A stretch of 64,000 nucleotides of DNA, from NCBI GenBank assembly GCA_963839995.1, contig CAWIXH010000002.1, forward strand, positions 186,001 through 250,000, read 5' to 3'. Shown piece by piece: positions 1 to 8,042 of this stretch. The position numbers and the translations under genes were made by a program. Origin of the DNA: CAWIUB01 sp963839995. GTDB lineage: Bacteria; Actinomycetota; Actinomycetes; Mycobacteriales; Jatrophihabitantaceae. Within the stretch, counting starts at the first letter, position 1; the number at the start of each line of letters is the position of its first letter. The notes under the pieces were generated by a model. That model ran no database searches, was not told the DNA's origin, and was given only the letters and a program-made list of their open reading frames with translations.

Positions 1-567
1 CAGGACCGGAGCCAGCCGGGCAGCCAACTCGTCGCTGGGCATCGACGCGACCGGCTCCAGCCGCAGGATGTATCGGTCGAAGATCAGCCCGACGAGCACC
101 ACGCTGGCCACCGCCGCCCGGTACGTCGCATCCGGTCCGCCGATTCGCCCGGCCAGGCTACTGACCATCTCACCTTGGACGACCTCGCGAACCAACCGGG
201 CAACGTCCTCGTCGCCCACCGCGCCGGCGATCATGACACGCAGCGGTGCGGATCGCCGCCGATCGTCCCAGGCCGCCAGCAACGCGCGCAGGAGCCGTTC
301 GGGCAGCGTGTTCACGTCACCGGCAAGCGCATCGGTCAGTATCTCGGCAGGGTTGGCCGACAGCGCCATCACCGCGCCGAACAAGCCGCGTTTGGAGCCG
401 AAGAAGTAGCTGATCAACGCCGCATCGACGCCTGCCTCGTCCGCGATCGAGCGCAGCGTGACAGCCTGGTACCCGTCGGCCAGGAATCGGCGCCGGGCGA
501 CCTCGAGCACCGCAGCCCGGGTGTGCGAGCCGCCTGGGCGGCGGCCGCGCCGTGAGGACTTATTCAT
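1..567 (-). CDS. TetR-family transcriptional regulator (3' end outside window)
   Basis: Reading the minus strand from the ATG at 567 gives 189 open codons to the window edge, so the C-terminus is missing. The N-terminal part is a TetR helix-turn-helix: a helix with RRFLADGYQAVTLRSIADEAGVD is followed by the recognition region ALISYFFGSKRGLF at about residues 48-61. The rest is a ligand-binding-type helical domain. The gene is divergent from the MFS exporter at 770, with about 200 bp between them, the classic arrangement of a repressor controlling a drug or metabolite efflux pump. One operator-like palindrome overlaps its start codon, which suggests autoregulation. The ligand is unknown. Confidence 0.88.
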   Translation of the reverse strand, partial: MNKSSRRGRRPGGSHTRAAVLEVARRRFLADGYQAVTLRSIADEAGVDAALISYFFGSKRGLFGAVMALSANPAEILTDALAGDVNTLPERLLRALLAAWDDRRRSAPLRVMIAGAVGDEDVARLVREVVQGEMVSSLAGRIGGPDATYRAAVASVVLVGLIFDRYILRLEPVASMPSDELAARLAPVL

Positions 568-577
568 CAGGCTCGAA
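563..577. promoter_or_regulatory. Candidate TetR operator 1
   Basis: The sequence TTCATCAGGCTCGAA is an imperfect TTCA-N7-TGAA dyad with one mismatch in the right arm. It overlaps the ATG of the TetR gene. It lies in a 20-bp near-duplicate of the segment at 691-710. Binding here would block the repressor's own translation start or leaderless transcription. Its function is inferred from symmetry, repetition and position. Confidence 0.5.
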
Positions 578-622
578 GTCTCATGTCGGTCTGCCCGATC
601 TTTCCGGACGCGTGGAACCAAC

Positions 623-644
623 CTCGGCCAGCTGGCGGATGTCT
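623..644. repeat. 22-bp repeat, copy 1
   Basis: This 22-bp stretch matches 2327-2348 at 21 of 22 positions, in the same orientation. The two copies bracket the MFS gene. They may be duplicated remnants of one older gene end, or traces of a rearrangement. Confidence 0.4.
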
Positions 645-692
645 GCGATGGCGCCGCCGCCGCAGGCTGATTGCCGAACAGCCAAGATTTTA

Positions 693-707
693 TTCATCAG
701 GCTTGAA
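693..707. promoter_or_regulatory. Candidate TetR operator 2
   Basis: TTCATCAGGCTTGAA is a TTCA-N7-TGAA dyad, almost identical to the site at 563-577. It lies in the divergent promoter region between the TetR gene and the MFS exporter. Confidence 0.55.
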
Positions 708-734
708 ATTATAGGTCGATCACATCCAGACTTC

Positions 735-753
735 AATTCATGGTCAATGAATT
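735..753. promoter_or_regulatory. Candidate TetR operator 3
   Basis: AATTCATGGTCAATGAATT has perfect 6-bp arms around a 7-bp spacer. It carries the same TTCA-N7-TGAA core as the other two sites with a different spacer sequence. It ends 16 bp upstream of the preferred MFS start, so it would sit in the 5' leader or core promoter of the exporter gene. Confidence 0.55.
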
Positions 754-769
754 ATCTGTGGAGGCATCG

Positions 770-2254
770 ATGACCACCGTCGTGCACGGCACTCGACCCC
801 CTGTCATCAACCACCGCCCGGTACTCGCCGTCGTCTGCGTGGCGCTGGCGACCGTTGTCTCGGCCGTCGCGTCGCTCAACGTCGCGATCCCGTCCGTGGC
901 ACGCGACATCCACGCCACCCAGACCCAGCTGTCTTGGGTCATCGACGCGTACGCCCTGGTATTCGCCGCGCTGCTGTTGCCGGGAGGTGCGATCGGCGAC
1001 CGATACGGCCGGCGGCGGGCACTGCTGGCGGGCCTGACGATCTTCGGTGCGGGCTCCATCGCCGCGATGACGGCGAGCGATCCGGGCTGGCTGATCGCGA
1101 TGCGTGGCGTGCTCGGCGTCGGCGCTGCGCTGGTGATGCCCGCGACCCTGTCGACGATCACCAGCACGTTCCCCACCGAGCAGAAGGCGCGCGCTGTGGG
1201 GACCTGGGCCGGTGTCGCGGGAGCGAGCGCGATTCTCGGTCTGCTCGCCTCCGGCGTGCTGCTCGAGGCGTGGTCCTGGCGAGCCGTGTTCGGGCTGAAC
1301 GTCGCGCTGGCCGTCATCGCCATTGTCGGCACGCTGCGGGTGATCCCGGAGTCGGCCGATCCGGACACTCCGCGTCTGGACGTCATCGGCGCAGTGATCG
1401 CCGTTGCCGGGCTCGGCACACTCGTCTACTCGATCATCGAGGCACCGACCCAGGGTTGGACGAGCGCGCACACCCTCGTCGGCGTTGTGATCGGCCTGGC
1501 GATCCTCGTCGGGTTCGTCTGCTGGGAGTTCACCCGCGAGAACCCGATGCTGGATCCGCGGCTGTTCACCCGCCCCGCCTTCGCCGCCGGGACGGTCTCG
1601 ATCACCGTCCAGTTCTTCGCGTTCTTCGGCTTCGTGTTCCTCGTGCTGCAGTACCTGCAGCTGGTCCGCGGTGACGGCCCGCTGCTGGCCGCGCTCAGCC
1701 TGATCCCGATGGCGCTGGCGATGATGCCCAGCGCGCGCGTGGCTGCCCCACGGCTGGCTGCCCGGTTGGGAACTCGCCCGGTGACGGTCATCGGTCTGAT
1801 CCTGGTCGCCGGCGGCCTGATCGTCCTGGCCCAGCTCGACGGCACGAGTTCGTACTGGCTGCTGTTGGCGGGCCTGATCGCACTCGGCGCGGGCATGGGG
1901 CTCGCGGTGACCCCGGCGACCGCTGCGGTCACCGACGCGTTGCCCGCTGACAAGCAGGGCATCGGTTCGGCGATGAACGACCTGGCTCGCGAACTGGGCG
2001 GCGCGCTCGGCATCGCCGTCCTCGGCAGCGTCCTGCAGTCGACCTACCGCGCGCACCTGCACCTTCCCGGTGCGTCCGCCCAGCTGGCCGAGAAGGCCCG
2101 CGCCTCACTTGGCCTCGCCAGCCAGCTCGGCCCGGATGTCGCGCATCGCGCAGGCGTCGCCTTCACCGACGGTATGCAGTCGGCATTGATCGTCGCCGTG
2201 ATCGCCGTGATCGCGGCAGCCGCCGCGGTGGGCGCGGCGCTGCGCCGCCGCTGA
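770..2254 (+). CDS. MFS multidrug exporter, DHA2 (EmrB/QacA-type)
   Basis: The product is 494 residues and very hydrophobic, with about 14 predicted membrane helices, the size and layout of DHA2 proton-coupled drug exporters. Family marks include the motif A-like loop GDRYGRRRAL after helix 2 and the motif C-like stretch GVAGASAILGLLASG in helix 5. The ATG at 770 is preferred over the ATG at 740 because GGAGG (760-764) is correctly spaced for it and the earlier start lies in a palindromic operator. Control by the divergent TetR protein is likely. The exported compound cannot be told from sequence. Confidence 0.9.
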   Translation: MTTVVHGTRPPVINHRPVLAVVCVALATVVSAVASLNVAIPSVARDIHATQTQLSWVIDAYALVFAALLLPGGAIGDRYGRRRALLAGLTIFGAGSIAAMTASDPGWLIAMRGVLGVGAALVMPATLSTITSTFPTEQKARAVGTWAGVAGASAILGLLASGVLLEAWSWRAVFGLNVALAVIAIVGTLRVIPESADPDTPRLDVIGAVIAVAGLGTLVYSIIEAPTQGWTSAHTLVGVVIGLAILVGFVCWEFTRENPMLDPRLFTRPAFAAGTVSITVQFFAFFGFVFLVLQYLQLVRGDGPLLAALSLIPMALAMMPSARVAAPRLAARLGTRPVTVIGLILVAGGLIVLAQLDGTSSYWLLLAGLIALGAGMGLAVTPATAAVTDALPADKQGIGSAMNDLARELGGALGIAVLGSVLQSTYRAHLHLPGASAQLAEKARASLGLASQLGPDVAHRAGVAFTDGMQSALIVAVIAVIAAAAAVGAALRRR

Positions 2255-2326
2255 CCGCGTGGCAGGCTGGGGGTTGTCGAGCGCGGCGAGGTGGAGCCGA
2301 GCGAGGCGACGACGTGCTGACCGGAT

Positions 2327-2348
2327 CTCGGCCAACTGGCGGATGTCT
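2327..2348. repeat. 22-bp repeat, copy 2
   Basis: This is the second copy of the repeat at 623-644, with one substitution. It lies in the gene-free stretch 2255-2440 between the MFS gene and the ABC transporter genes. I see nothing else in that stretch. Confidence 0.4.
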
Positions 2349-2440
2349 CGCTCGCACCACGAACGCACGCTGTACCAGATCGGACCTGGTCCTCGTCGAG
2401 GAGCATGCCGGGCGCTGCGACTGCGAAAGGAACCGTCGGG

Positions 2441-3403
2441 ATGAGAGCTGTGGTGGTGGATGGTTTGGCGAAGCGCTACGGCGCGGTGCAGGCGGTCGGG
2501 GGTGTGAGCTTCATCGTGGAGGACGGTGAGATCTTCGCGTTGCTCGGTCCCAACGGAGCAGGCAAGACGACGACACTGGAAGTCTTGGAGGGCTTCCGCA
2601 GCCGGGACGCCGGCCGCGTCGAGGTGGTCGGCTTGGACCCGGGTGACCGCAGCAGCGCGCGCCGGTTGCGTGAGCAGATCGGGCTGGTGTTGCAGGACAT
2701 TGCGGTCGAGCCGTACCTGACCGTGCGCGAGACGATCGCCCGCAACGCCGGGTATTACCCGGCCCCGCTCGACCTCGACGAGGTGATCGGCGTGGTGGGA
2801 TTGGACGGCAACGAACGCACGAAGGTCAAGGATCTGTCCGGCGGGCAGAAGCGCCGGCTGGATCTGGCGTTGGGTGTGATCGGCAATCCGCGGCTGTTGT
2901 TCTTGGACGAGCCGACAACGGGTTTCGACCCTAGCGCCCGGCGCGACGCGTGGCAGCTGGTGCGCGACCTGCGGGCGGCGGGTACCACGATCCTGCTCAC
3001 GACCCACTACATGGAGGAGGCCCAGGAGCTGGCCGACCGGGTCGCGGTCATCGCGGCGGGGGCCATCGTGGCCCAGGGCGACCCGGCCACCATCGGCGGT
3101 CGCGACACGGCGCGTGCCCGGATCCAGTTCACCCTGCCGGACGGCTGTGCGCCGTCGGAGCTGCCGATCGTGCCGTCCACGACCGAGAACGGGCTGGTCA
3201 CCGTCGAAGCCGACGAGCCGACCGAGGTGCTGCACCGGCTCACCGGGTGGGCGCTGCGCCGCGGCCATACCCTGCCGGACCTGGTGGTGCAGCGCCCCAG
3301 CCTGGAGGATGTCTACCTGCAGCTGACCAGCGACAGTGCCGGGTCCTCCGCGGCGGAGGAGACAGCCCCGCGACGCGGCCTGCTGATCAGGAGCGGGCGA
3401 TGA
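2441..3403 (+). CDS. ABC transporter ATP-binding protein, drug-export type
   Basis: This 320-residue nucleotide-binding subunit has a Walker A (GPNGAGKTT, about residue 37), a signature (LSGGQKRRLD) and a Walker B with the following acidic residue (LLFLDEPTTGFD). A switch-region His follows in LTTHYMEEA. The DrrA/CcmA-like architecture with a C-terminal extension is typical of antibiotic or lipid exporters. The ATG at 2441 is preferred over 2405 because AAAGGA precedes it and the conserved fold begins there. The stop overlaps the start of the permease gene (ATGA), so the two are translationally coupled and should form one complex. Confidence 0.92.
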   Translation: MRAVVVDGLAKRYGAVQAVGGVSFIVEDGEIFALLGPNGAGKTTTLEVLEGFRSRDAGRVEVVGLDPGDRSSARRLREQIGLVLQDIAVEPYLTVRETIARNAGYYPAPLDLDEVIGVVGLDGNERTKVKDLSGGQKRRLDLALGVIGNPRLLFLDEPTTGFDPSARRDAWQLVRDLRAAGTTILLTTHYMEEAQELADRVAVIAAGAIVAQGDPATIGGRDTARARIQFTLPDGCAPSELPIVPSTTENGLVTVEADEPTEVLHRLTGWALRRGHTLPDLVVQRPSLEDVYLQLTSDSAGSSAAEETAPRRGLLIRSGR

Positions 3404-4197
3404 CCGCGCTGACCGCCGCCGCCCCGGCCGCGGTTGCGCAGCGTGGCCCGATGGCCCTGCTCGCCCACCAGATCCGCTACGAGCAGCTGTCGTTCTGGCG
3501 CAATCCGCAAAGCGCGTTCTTCACCTTCGCGTTCCCCGTCCTGATCGTCGTGATCTTCGGGGCGATGTTCAACGGTGTCAAACCGAGCTCGTACTACGAC
3601 GGGTTGACCGCGCTGCAGTACTACATACCGACCATTGCCGCGCTGTCGGTGCTGGGCGCCTGCTACAGCCAGCTGGCGATTGGCTTGGCGATCCGCCGCC
3701 AGACCGGCATCCTCAAACGGCTGCGGGCCACCCCGCTGCCGGCCTGGACGTACTTCGCCGGCCTGGTTGCGCACTGCGTCGCGATCAGCATCATCGAGGT
3801 CGCGCTGATCATCAGCATCGGCGCCGCCTACGGAGTTCCACTGCCCACCGACTGGGCCGCGATCATCCTCACCCTCGTGCTCGGCGCTGCCAGCTTCTGC
3901 ACCCTGGGAGTCGCGGTCGCCTCGCTGATCACCAACTCCGACGCCGCGCCCGCCGTCGTGCAATTCATCCTGTTCCCGCTGGTGTTCCTCTCCGGAACCT
4001 ACTTCCCGATCCACTCCAGCGTCCTCAACAGCATCGTCGGCATCCTCCCGGTCCGCCCGTTCAACCAAGCACTCCTCGGCCCCTTCGGGCGCCATACCGG
4101 CTTCGCCTGGCGCGACCTCGCTGTCCTGCTCGCCTGGGGCGTCGTGGGCGCATTCGTCGCCGTCCGACGCTTCCGCTGGGACCCCCGACCCGAGTGA
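3400..4197 (+). CDS. ABC-2 type transporter permease
   Basis: The 265-residue protein has about six membrane helices and the ABC-2 membrane-domain pattern: a cytoplasmic N-terminus, FAFPVLIVVIFGAMF as the first helix, and the RRQTGILKRLRATPL cytoplasmic segment typical of DrrB-like permeases. Its ATG overlaps the stop of the ATPase gene, and AGGAGC lies just upstream. Two copies would pair with the ATPase encoded at 2441-3403. The substrate is unknown. Confidence 0.9.
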   Translation: MTALTAAAPAAVAQRGPMALLAHQIRYEQLSFWRNPQSAFFTFAFPVLIVVIFGAMFNGVKPSSYYDGLTALQYYIPTIAALSVLGACYSQLAIGLAIRRQTGILKRLRATPLPAWTYFAGLVAHCVAISIIEVALIISIGAAYGVPLPTDWAAIILTLVLGAASFCTLGVAVASLITNSDAAPAVVQFILFPLVFLSGTYFPIHSSVLNSIVGILPVRPFNQALLGPFGRHTGFAWRDLAVLLAWGVVGAFVAVRRFRWDPRPE

Positions 4198-4231
4198 CCG
4201 AGCCTGTGCCTGAGCCGCGTGTCCAGAGCGG

Positions 4232-4336
4232 CTAGCCGAGGCCGGTGCGGAAGCCCTGCCGCCAGCTCGGGTGGGCGGGGCGCCAGCCCAGCTCGCGCTT
4301 CGCCTTCTCGTTCGACGACCCGCGCGCCGAGGTCAT
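4232..4336 (-). pseudogene. C-terminal remnant of an NAD-dependent epimerase (extended SDR)
   Basis: The minus strand encodes a 34-residue end that reads SSNEKAKRELGWRPAHPSW and then RQGF before a TAG stop. This is the typical C-terminus of sugar-epimerase-like extended SDR proteins of about 300 residues. No Rossmann domain is encoded upstream, so only the tail survives. It sits between two intact genes and is probably a deletion remnant. Confidence 0.55.
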
Positions 4337-4384
4337 CACGGCACCGCCTCGAAGACGCACAAGCGCGTGCGGCCTGCTGCCGCA

Positions 4385-4804
4385 TTAGCTCACTTGGGTC
4401 ACCCGGTAGCGCTGCGGCGGTGTTGCAGCGCGTTCACTGGCGCCACGCTCGACGCAGAACTCGTTGCCTTCCGGGTCGCTCATCCACACCCAGCCCGCGC
4501 CGCCGTCGATGCGGTGATCCTCGACGACCGCGGCACCCAGCCCGATCAGCCGTTCGACCTCCTCGTCGCGGGTCCGGTCGGTGGGCTGCAGGTCCAGGTG
4601 CATTCGGTTCTTCGCGGTCTTGGCTTCGGGTACCGGGATGAACAGCATCGACGGCCCGTCGCCGACGTGTGGCAGCGATGGCGCGAGGAACACCTCGGGG
4701 TCGTCGTCGCGGAACACGTGCCAGCCGAGCACCTCGGCCCAGAACCCAGCGAGGGCCTGGGCATCGGCGCAGTCGACGGTGATGTTGCGGAAGCGGCTCG
4801 ACAT
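4385..4804 (-). CDS. VOC-family (glyoxalase-like) protein
   Basis: The 139-residue protein begins RFRNITVDCADAQALAGFW, the usual start of a glyoxalase-like beta-alpha-beta-beta-beta module. It has a second half with MHLDLQPTDR and ends in the DPEGNEFCV motif. His and Glu of these two motifs are the usual metal ligands in this superfamily. Single-chain members of this type in actinobacteria are often unassigned lyases or resistance-like proteins, so the substrate is unknown. Confidence 0.85.
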   Translation of the reverse strand: MSSRFRNITVDCADAQALAGFWAEVLGWHVFRDDDPEVFLAPSLPHVGDGPSMLFIPVPEAKTAKNRMHLDLQPTDRTRDEEVERLIGLGAAVVEDHRIDGGAGWVWMSDPEGNEFCVERGASERAATPPQRYRVTQVS

Positions 4805-4924
4805 GCGTGCACCGTAGTCGGCAGTACCGACGCCTCAGCGCCGTGATCCGGTCAAGAACGGGTCGGATAGTCTGCCCGTCTGCTGACTGATTCGCCGGGG
4901 GACCGCCGAGAATGGAGCCAGCTG

Positions 4925-5569
4925 ATGAATATCCTGCTGTTTGGTGCCGCCGGGATGGTCGGTAGCCGCATCGCCGCGGAAGCGCTGCGTCGCGGCCACG
5001 AGCTCACCGCAGTGACCCGCTCGGGCCGCGGCCCGAGCCTCGAAGACCCCAAGCTGACCGTCGTCGCCGCCGACGCCGCCGACCCCGGCAAGGTCGCGGA
5101 ACTGGCCGCCGGGCACGATGTGGTCGCCTCGGCACTGGCTCCGCCCCGCGACGGTTCGGAGCCGACCGGGCCCTTCCTAGCCGCGAATCAAGCCCTCATC
5201 GAGGGGGTCCGGGCGGCCCGAGTGCGTCGCCTGATCGTGGTCGGCGGCGCGGGCAGCCTGCAGGTCGCGCCCGGCCAGAGACTCGTCGACTCGCCGGGCT
5301 TCCCCGACCTGTACAAGCCCGAGGCGCTCGCCCACGCCGCGGTGCTCGACGCGTACCGCACGGTCAGCGAGCTTGACTGGACCTACCTGTCGCCTGGCGC
5401 CACCCTGCAACCGGGCGAGCGCACCGGCACCTTCCGCATCGGCGGCGACCAACTGCTGGCCGACGACGACGGCAACAGTTACATCTCGGCCGAGGACTAC
5501 GCCATCGCATTCGTCGACGAGATCGAGAACCCGGCCCACGCCCGTCAGCGATTCTGCGTCGCCTACTGA
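4925..5569 (+). CDS. NAD(P)-binding oxidoreductase, YwnB/NmrA-like atypical SDR
   Basis: The 214-residue protein starts with a Rossmann motif (LLFGAAGMVGSRIAAEAL). It contains VVGGAGSLQV in the middle and a C-terminal region with ISAEDYAIAFVDEIE, all typical of the single-domain NAD(P)H-binding family that includes YwnB. It probably binds NAD(P)H as a small flavin/biliverdin reductase-like or redox-sensing protein. The reaction is not identifiable. Codon use matches the surrounding genes. Confidence 0.85.
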   Translation: MNILLFGAAGMVGSRIAAEALRRGHELTAVTRSGRGPSLEDPKLTVVAADAADPGKVAELAAGHDVVASALAPPRDGSEPTGPFLAANQALIEGVRAARVRRLIVVGGAGSLQVAPGQRLVDSPGFPDLYKPEALAHAAVLDAYRTVSELDWTYLSPGATLQPGERTGTFRIGGDQLLADDDGNSYISAEDYAIAFVDEIENPAHARQRFCVAY

Positions 5570-5717
5570 AGCGTTTGGTCACGTGCGCAGTTGTGCTCTG
5601 ACCCGAATTCACGAGTAAGGCTGTGATCGTCGGCGTGTGATACGAAGAAAGTGCCTGCCCTGCAAGGAGAATCTCGGTTGTCGACGCCGGGATTTGTCCG
5701 AGTAGGGAGGCACCTTC

Positions 5718-5824
5718 GTGGTGATGAAGATACGCGACGGCAAGCGGCGCGGGAAGCGGGTGAGTATCGGCGCGCCGGACGTTGGCCTGACGACGAACGT
5801 GGGGATGGTCGCGGTCAGTTCCCT
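5718..5824 (+). mobile_element. Fragment of an insertion-sequence transposase (possibly IS1380-type)
   Basis: From a GTG at 5718 about 35 residues look like a transposase N-terminus (VSIGAPDVGLTTNVGMVAV). Homology-like sequence stops abruptly near 5824, where a decayed hydrolase gene on the other strand begins. The leader at about 5650-5715 has GTGCCT and AGGCAC in opposite orientations, compatible with an IS end. The family call is from memory of the N-terminal pattern and is tentative. Confidence 0.4.
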
Positions 5825-6010
5825 CTCTGGTCATGGTGTGTTCCAGGATGGCGGGGATGATGATCTCCCAGACCGCCGGCGGGCAGCTCGTGGCCGGTCC
5901 GCACCAGTGGGAGCAGGCGGGCGCCGGGTATCTCGTTGACTAGCGCGAGCCCGTGGCCGTAGGGAGCAGGGGGTCCTCGGTGCCGTGAACGACGAGCGTT
6001 GGCGCGGCGC
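5818..6010 (-). pseudogene. Frameshifted C-terminal remnant of an alpha/beta hydrolase
   Basis: The minus strand encodes three hydrolase-like blocks in different frames: PTLVVHGTEDPLLP, then YGHGLALVNEIPGARLLPL with RTGHELP, then WEIIIPAILEHT. In an intact enzyme these are contiguous: the catalytic Asp strand, the segment before the catalytic His, and the His loop GHELP. At least two frameshifts are needed to join them, and the N-terminal two thirds are absent. The remnant abuts the transposase fragment. Confidence 0.6.
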
Positions 6011-6097
6011 ACTCGCGATGAGTTCCTCCCCGCTGGGCCGTCTCATACTGCGGTGGGCTTAACTCAAGCCGAGGATCCGATCGAAAGGACACGAGAG

Positions 6098-6709
6098 ATG
6101 AGAAAGCTGATCGTGAGCACCTTCTTGAGCCTCGACGGGGTCATGCAGGCCCCGGGCGGACCTGGAGAGGACGACAGCGGCGGCTTCGCGCACGGTGGCT
6201 GGTCGGTGAACTATTGGGACGAGCAGATGGGTCAGATCATGGGCGAAGCGATGAGCACGCCGTTCGACCTCATACTCGGACGCAGGACCTACGACATCTT
6301 CGCCGCGTATTGGCCGCATGCCACGGACGATGCCGGCGCCAAGCCATTGAACGACGCCACCAAGTACGTCGCGTCACGGGGTCATCCCACGCTCGAGTGG
6401 AGCAACTCGGTCCTGATCGAGGGCGACGCGGCCGAGGGCATTGCGGCGCTCAAGAAGGAAGATCGGCCAGACGTGCAGGTGCATGGCAGCGGGAACCTGA
6501 TCCAGACGCTCTTGCGCCATAACCTTGTCGACCAGTACCGCCTCTGGGTGTTCCCCCTCGTCATCGGGTCCGGCAAACGCCTGTTCTCGGACGGGACCAT
6601 CCCCGCCGGGCTGAAGCTCGTCGACAGCAAGGTCTCCACCACGGGAGTCGTGATCGGTACGTATGAGCCAGCTGGCGAGATCGTCACAGGATCGTTCGTG
6701 TTGGACTGA
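6098..6709 (+). CDS. Dihydrofolate reductase-family protein (RibD C-terminal-like)
   Basis: The 203-residue protein has the RibD C-terminal/DHFR-like fold. Marks are VSTFLSLDGVMQAPGG at the start, DLILGRRTYDIFAAYWP near residue 60, the VHGSGNLIQTLL glycine loop and the PLVIGSGKRLF strand. Stand-alone members of this size (YyaP/YwjB-like) are NADPH-binding proteins of mostly unknown role. The ATG at 6098 is chosen because AAAGGA precedes it and the first beta strand starts there. Confidence 0.88.
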   Translation: MRKLIVSTFLSLDGVMQAPGGPGEDDSGGFAHGGWSVNYWDEQMGQIMGEAMSTPFDLILGRRTYDIFAAYWPHATDDAGAKPLNDATKYVASRGHPTLEWSNSVLIEGDAAEGIAALKKEDRPDVQVHGSGNLIQTLLRHNLVDQYRLWVFPLVIGSGKRLFSDGTIPAGLKLVDSKVSTTGVVIGTYEPAGEIVTGSFVLD

Positions 6710-6798
6710 CGCGCCGAGCTCGCAGACCACCGAACTGCTGGTCCAGGTTCAGGCGCCCGGCCAGCTCAGCTGCCCACAACGAAGATCGCGCGCTTCGA

Positions 6799-7155
6799 TC
6801 ACTTGGGTTCCGCGCGGCGCCTCCGCTGGTCCGCGGTGGCGATCAGGTCAACCTCGTCGCAGACGATCAGACAGCGCTCGGCCAGGTCGTCGAGTTGGGG
6901 GAGAAAGGCGCGGATGCGGGCCGGGGTGTCGATGATGTGCACGGTGATCGGGGTGCGATCCACGAGCGCCCACTTCGCGATAGTGTGGATCTTCGTGGAG
7001 TGGCCGTAGCCCTCGATGCCCTGCAGGGTGGTGGCACCGAGCAGGCCGGCCCGGTGCGCGCGGTGCACAATCTCGCCGCTGAGCGCCTTGTGCTGGTGGA
7101 TATCGGCGTTGCCGAGGTAGATCGTCAGCCGGCAGGCCCGCACCTGGCTACTCAT
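6799..7155 (-). CDS. DUF190-family protein
   Basis: This 118-residue protein matches the compact DUF190 pattern: RLTIYLGNADIHQHKAL at the start, GATTLQGIEGYGHSTKIHT in the middle, and an acidic ferredoxin-like second half with FLPQLDDL. The ATG at 7155 has GGAGG six bases upstream. DUF190 genes are often next to the fluoride channel gene crcB, but none is visible here, so the role stays open. The 295 bp upstream hold nothing recognisable. Confidence 0.85.
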   Translation of the reverse strand: MSSQVRACRLTIYLGNADIHQHKALSGEIVHRAHRAGLLGATTLQGIEGYGHSTKIHTIAKWALVDRTPITVHIIDTPARIRAFLPQLDDLAERCLIVCDEVDLIATADQRRRRAEPK

Positions 7156-7449
7156 CGGCAACCTCCGATCCGCGTGTTCAGTGTCACGCAGTGCCGGCCG
7201 CCACCGCGAGCACTGCATGAAGAGCTGAGCCGGATGAGCGTGATTGCGGACAAGATAACGCCGCACGCCATGCTGCTCTATAACGGCGGGAGATCGGTGT
7301 CTTCCTTCGAGCGGAGCGGCAGGCGGACGACGGCGAACGTTCAAACTTGTCGAGGCCGCACCATTGCCGACGAGCGACGGCGCGGACTTATACACACAGG
7401 TCTTCGGGACTGGCGTGCGCTGAACTGAAACCCGGACCTGTCGCGGCAG

Positions 7450-7851
7450 TCAGGAAGGAGCGGGAAGCTCTGGCAACTCGGTCAGTCCAGCGAGCTGGAT
7501 CAGCTGTTCACCCGGTGCATCAGTCTCGTGTCCGAACCGCGCGGCGAGTGCTGCCCACCTACCGCCGCTGCCGAGGCGGGGCCGGAAGGCAAGTAGCGCG
7601 GCCTGTTCCAGGATCTGCTGCTGGTAGTCGAGCAACAGCTCGACCTGGCGGATCTGCGTGTTCGGCGGTATGGCCCACAGCCGCTTGCGCAGATCGAGGT
7701 AGTCCGACACAACCTGACCACACGCCCGGGCCAAATCTTGACCAGGGTCGGGATCGGTCGTGCAGCGCTGCACCAGTTCACGCACCCTCGGAACCAGGGA
7801 GGCTCCCTCGAGGACCACGAGACGCAGTTCTGTGTCGACGATGGTCGTCAT
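7450..7851 (-). CDS. Hypothetical protein
   Basis: The 133-residue product begins MTTIVDTELRLVVLEG and is largely helical. The central part (LLLDYQQQILEQAALLAF) looks amphipathic. I do not recognise the family. The start at 7851 is supported by AGAGGAGC four bases upstream. The gene lies divergent from the lut operon (about 190 bp apart) and could share its control region, but nothing in the protein shows a DNA-binding motif. Confidence 0.6.
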   Translation of the reverse strand: MTTIVDTELRLVVLEGASLVPRVRELVQRCTTDPDPGQDLARACGQVVSDYLDLRKRLWAIPPNTQIRQVELLLDYQQQILEQAALLAFRPRLGSGGRWAALAARFGHETDAPGEQLIQLAGLTELPELPAPS

Positions 7852-8042
7852 GGCAGCTCCTCTCACGAGAGGGGCCATCAGCCGTCGGGCAGTTCGGCCG
7901 GCGCAGGCCGGGCGAGCTCCATCGCCGATTCCAGTGTCCTCCTACCTCATGGATGCGTCACGTGGGCGAACCATTCGATCTTGTGGATCAGGTGCACTGT
8001 CGGAGGCGGCATCTCGTCTATGGTCGGATGCTGGAGGCGCTG

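Noticed and set aside
752..2062. Long open frame on the minus strand within the MFS gene
   Set aside because: It has the composition of a high-GC antisense frame (many Arg, Asp, Gln) and no recognisable domain, while the plus strand has a full transporter.
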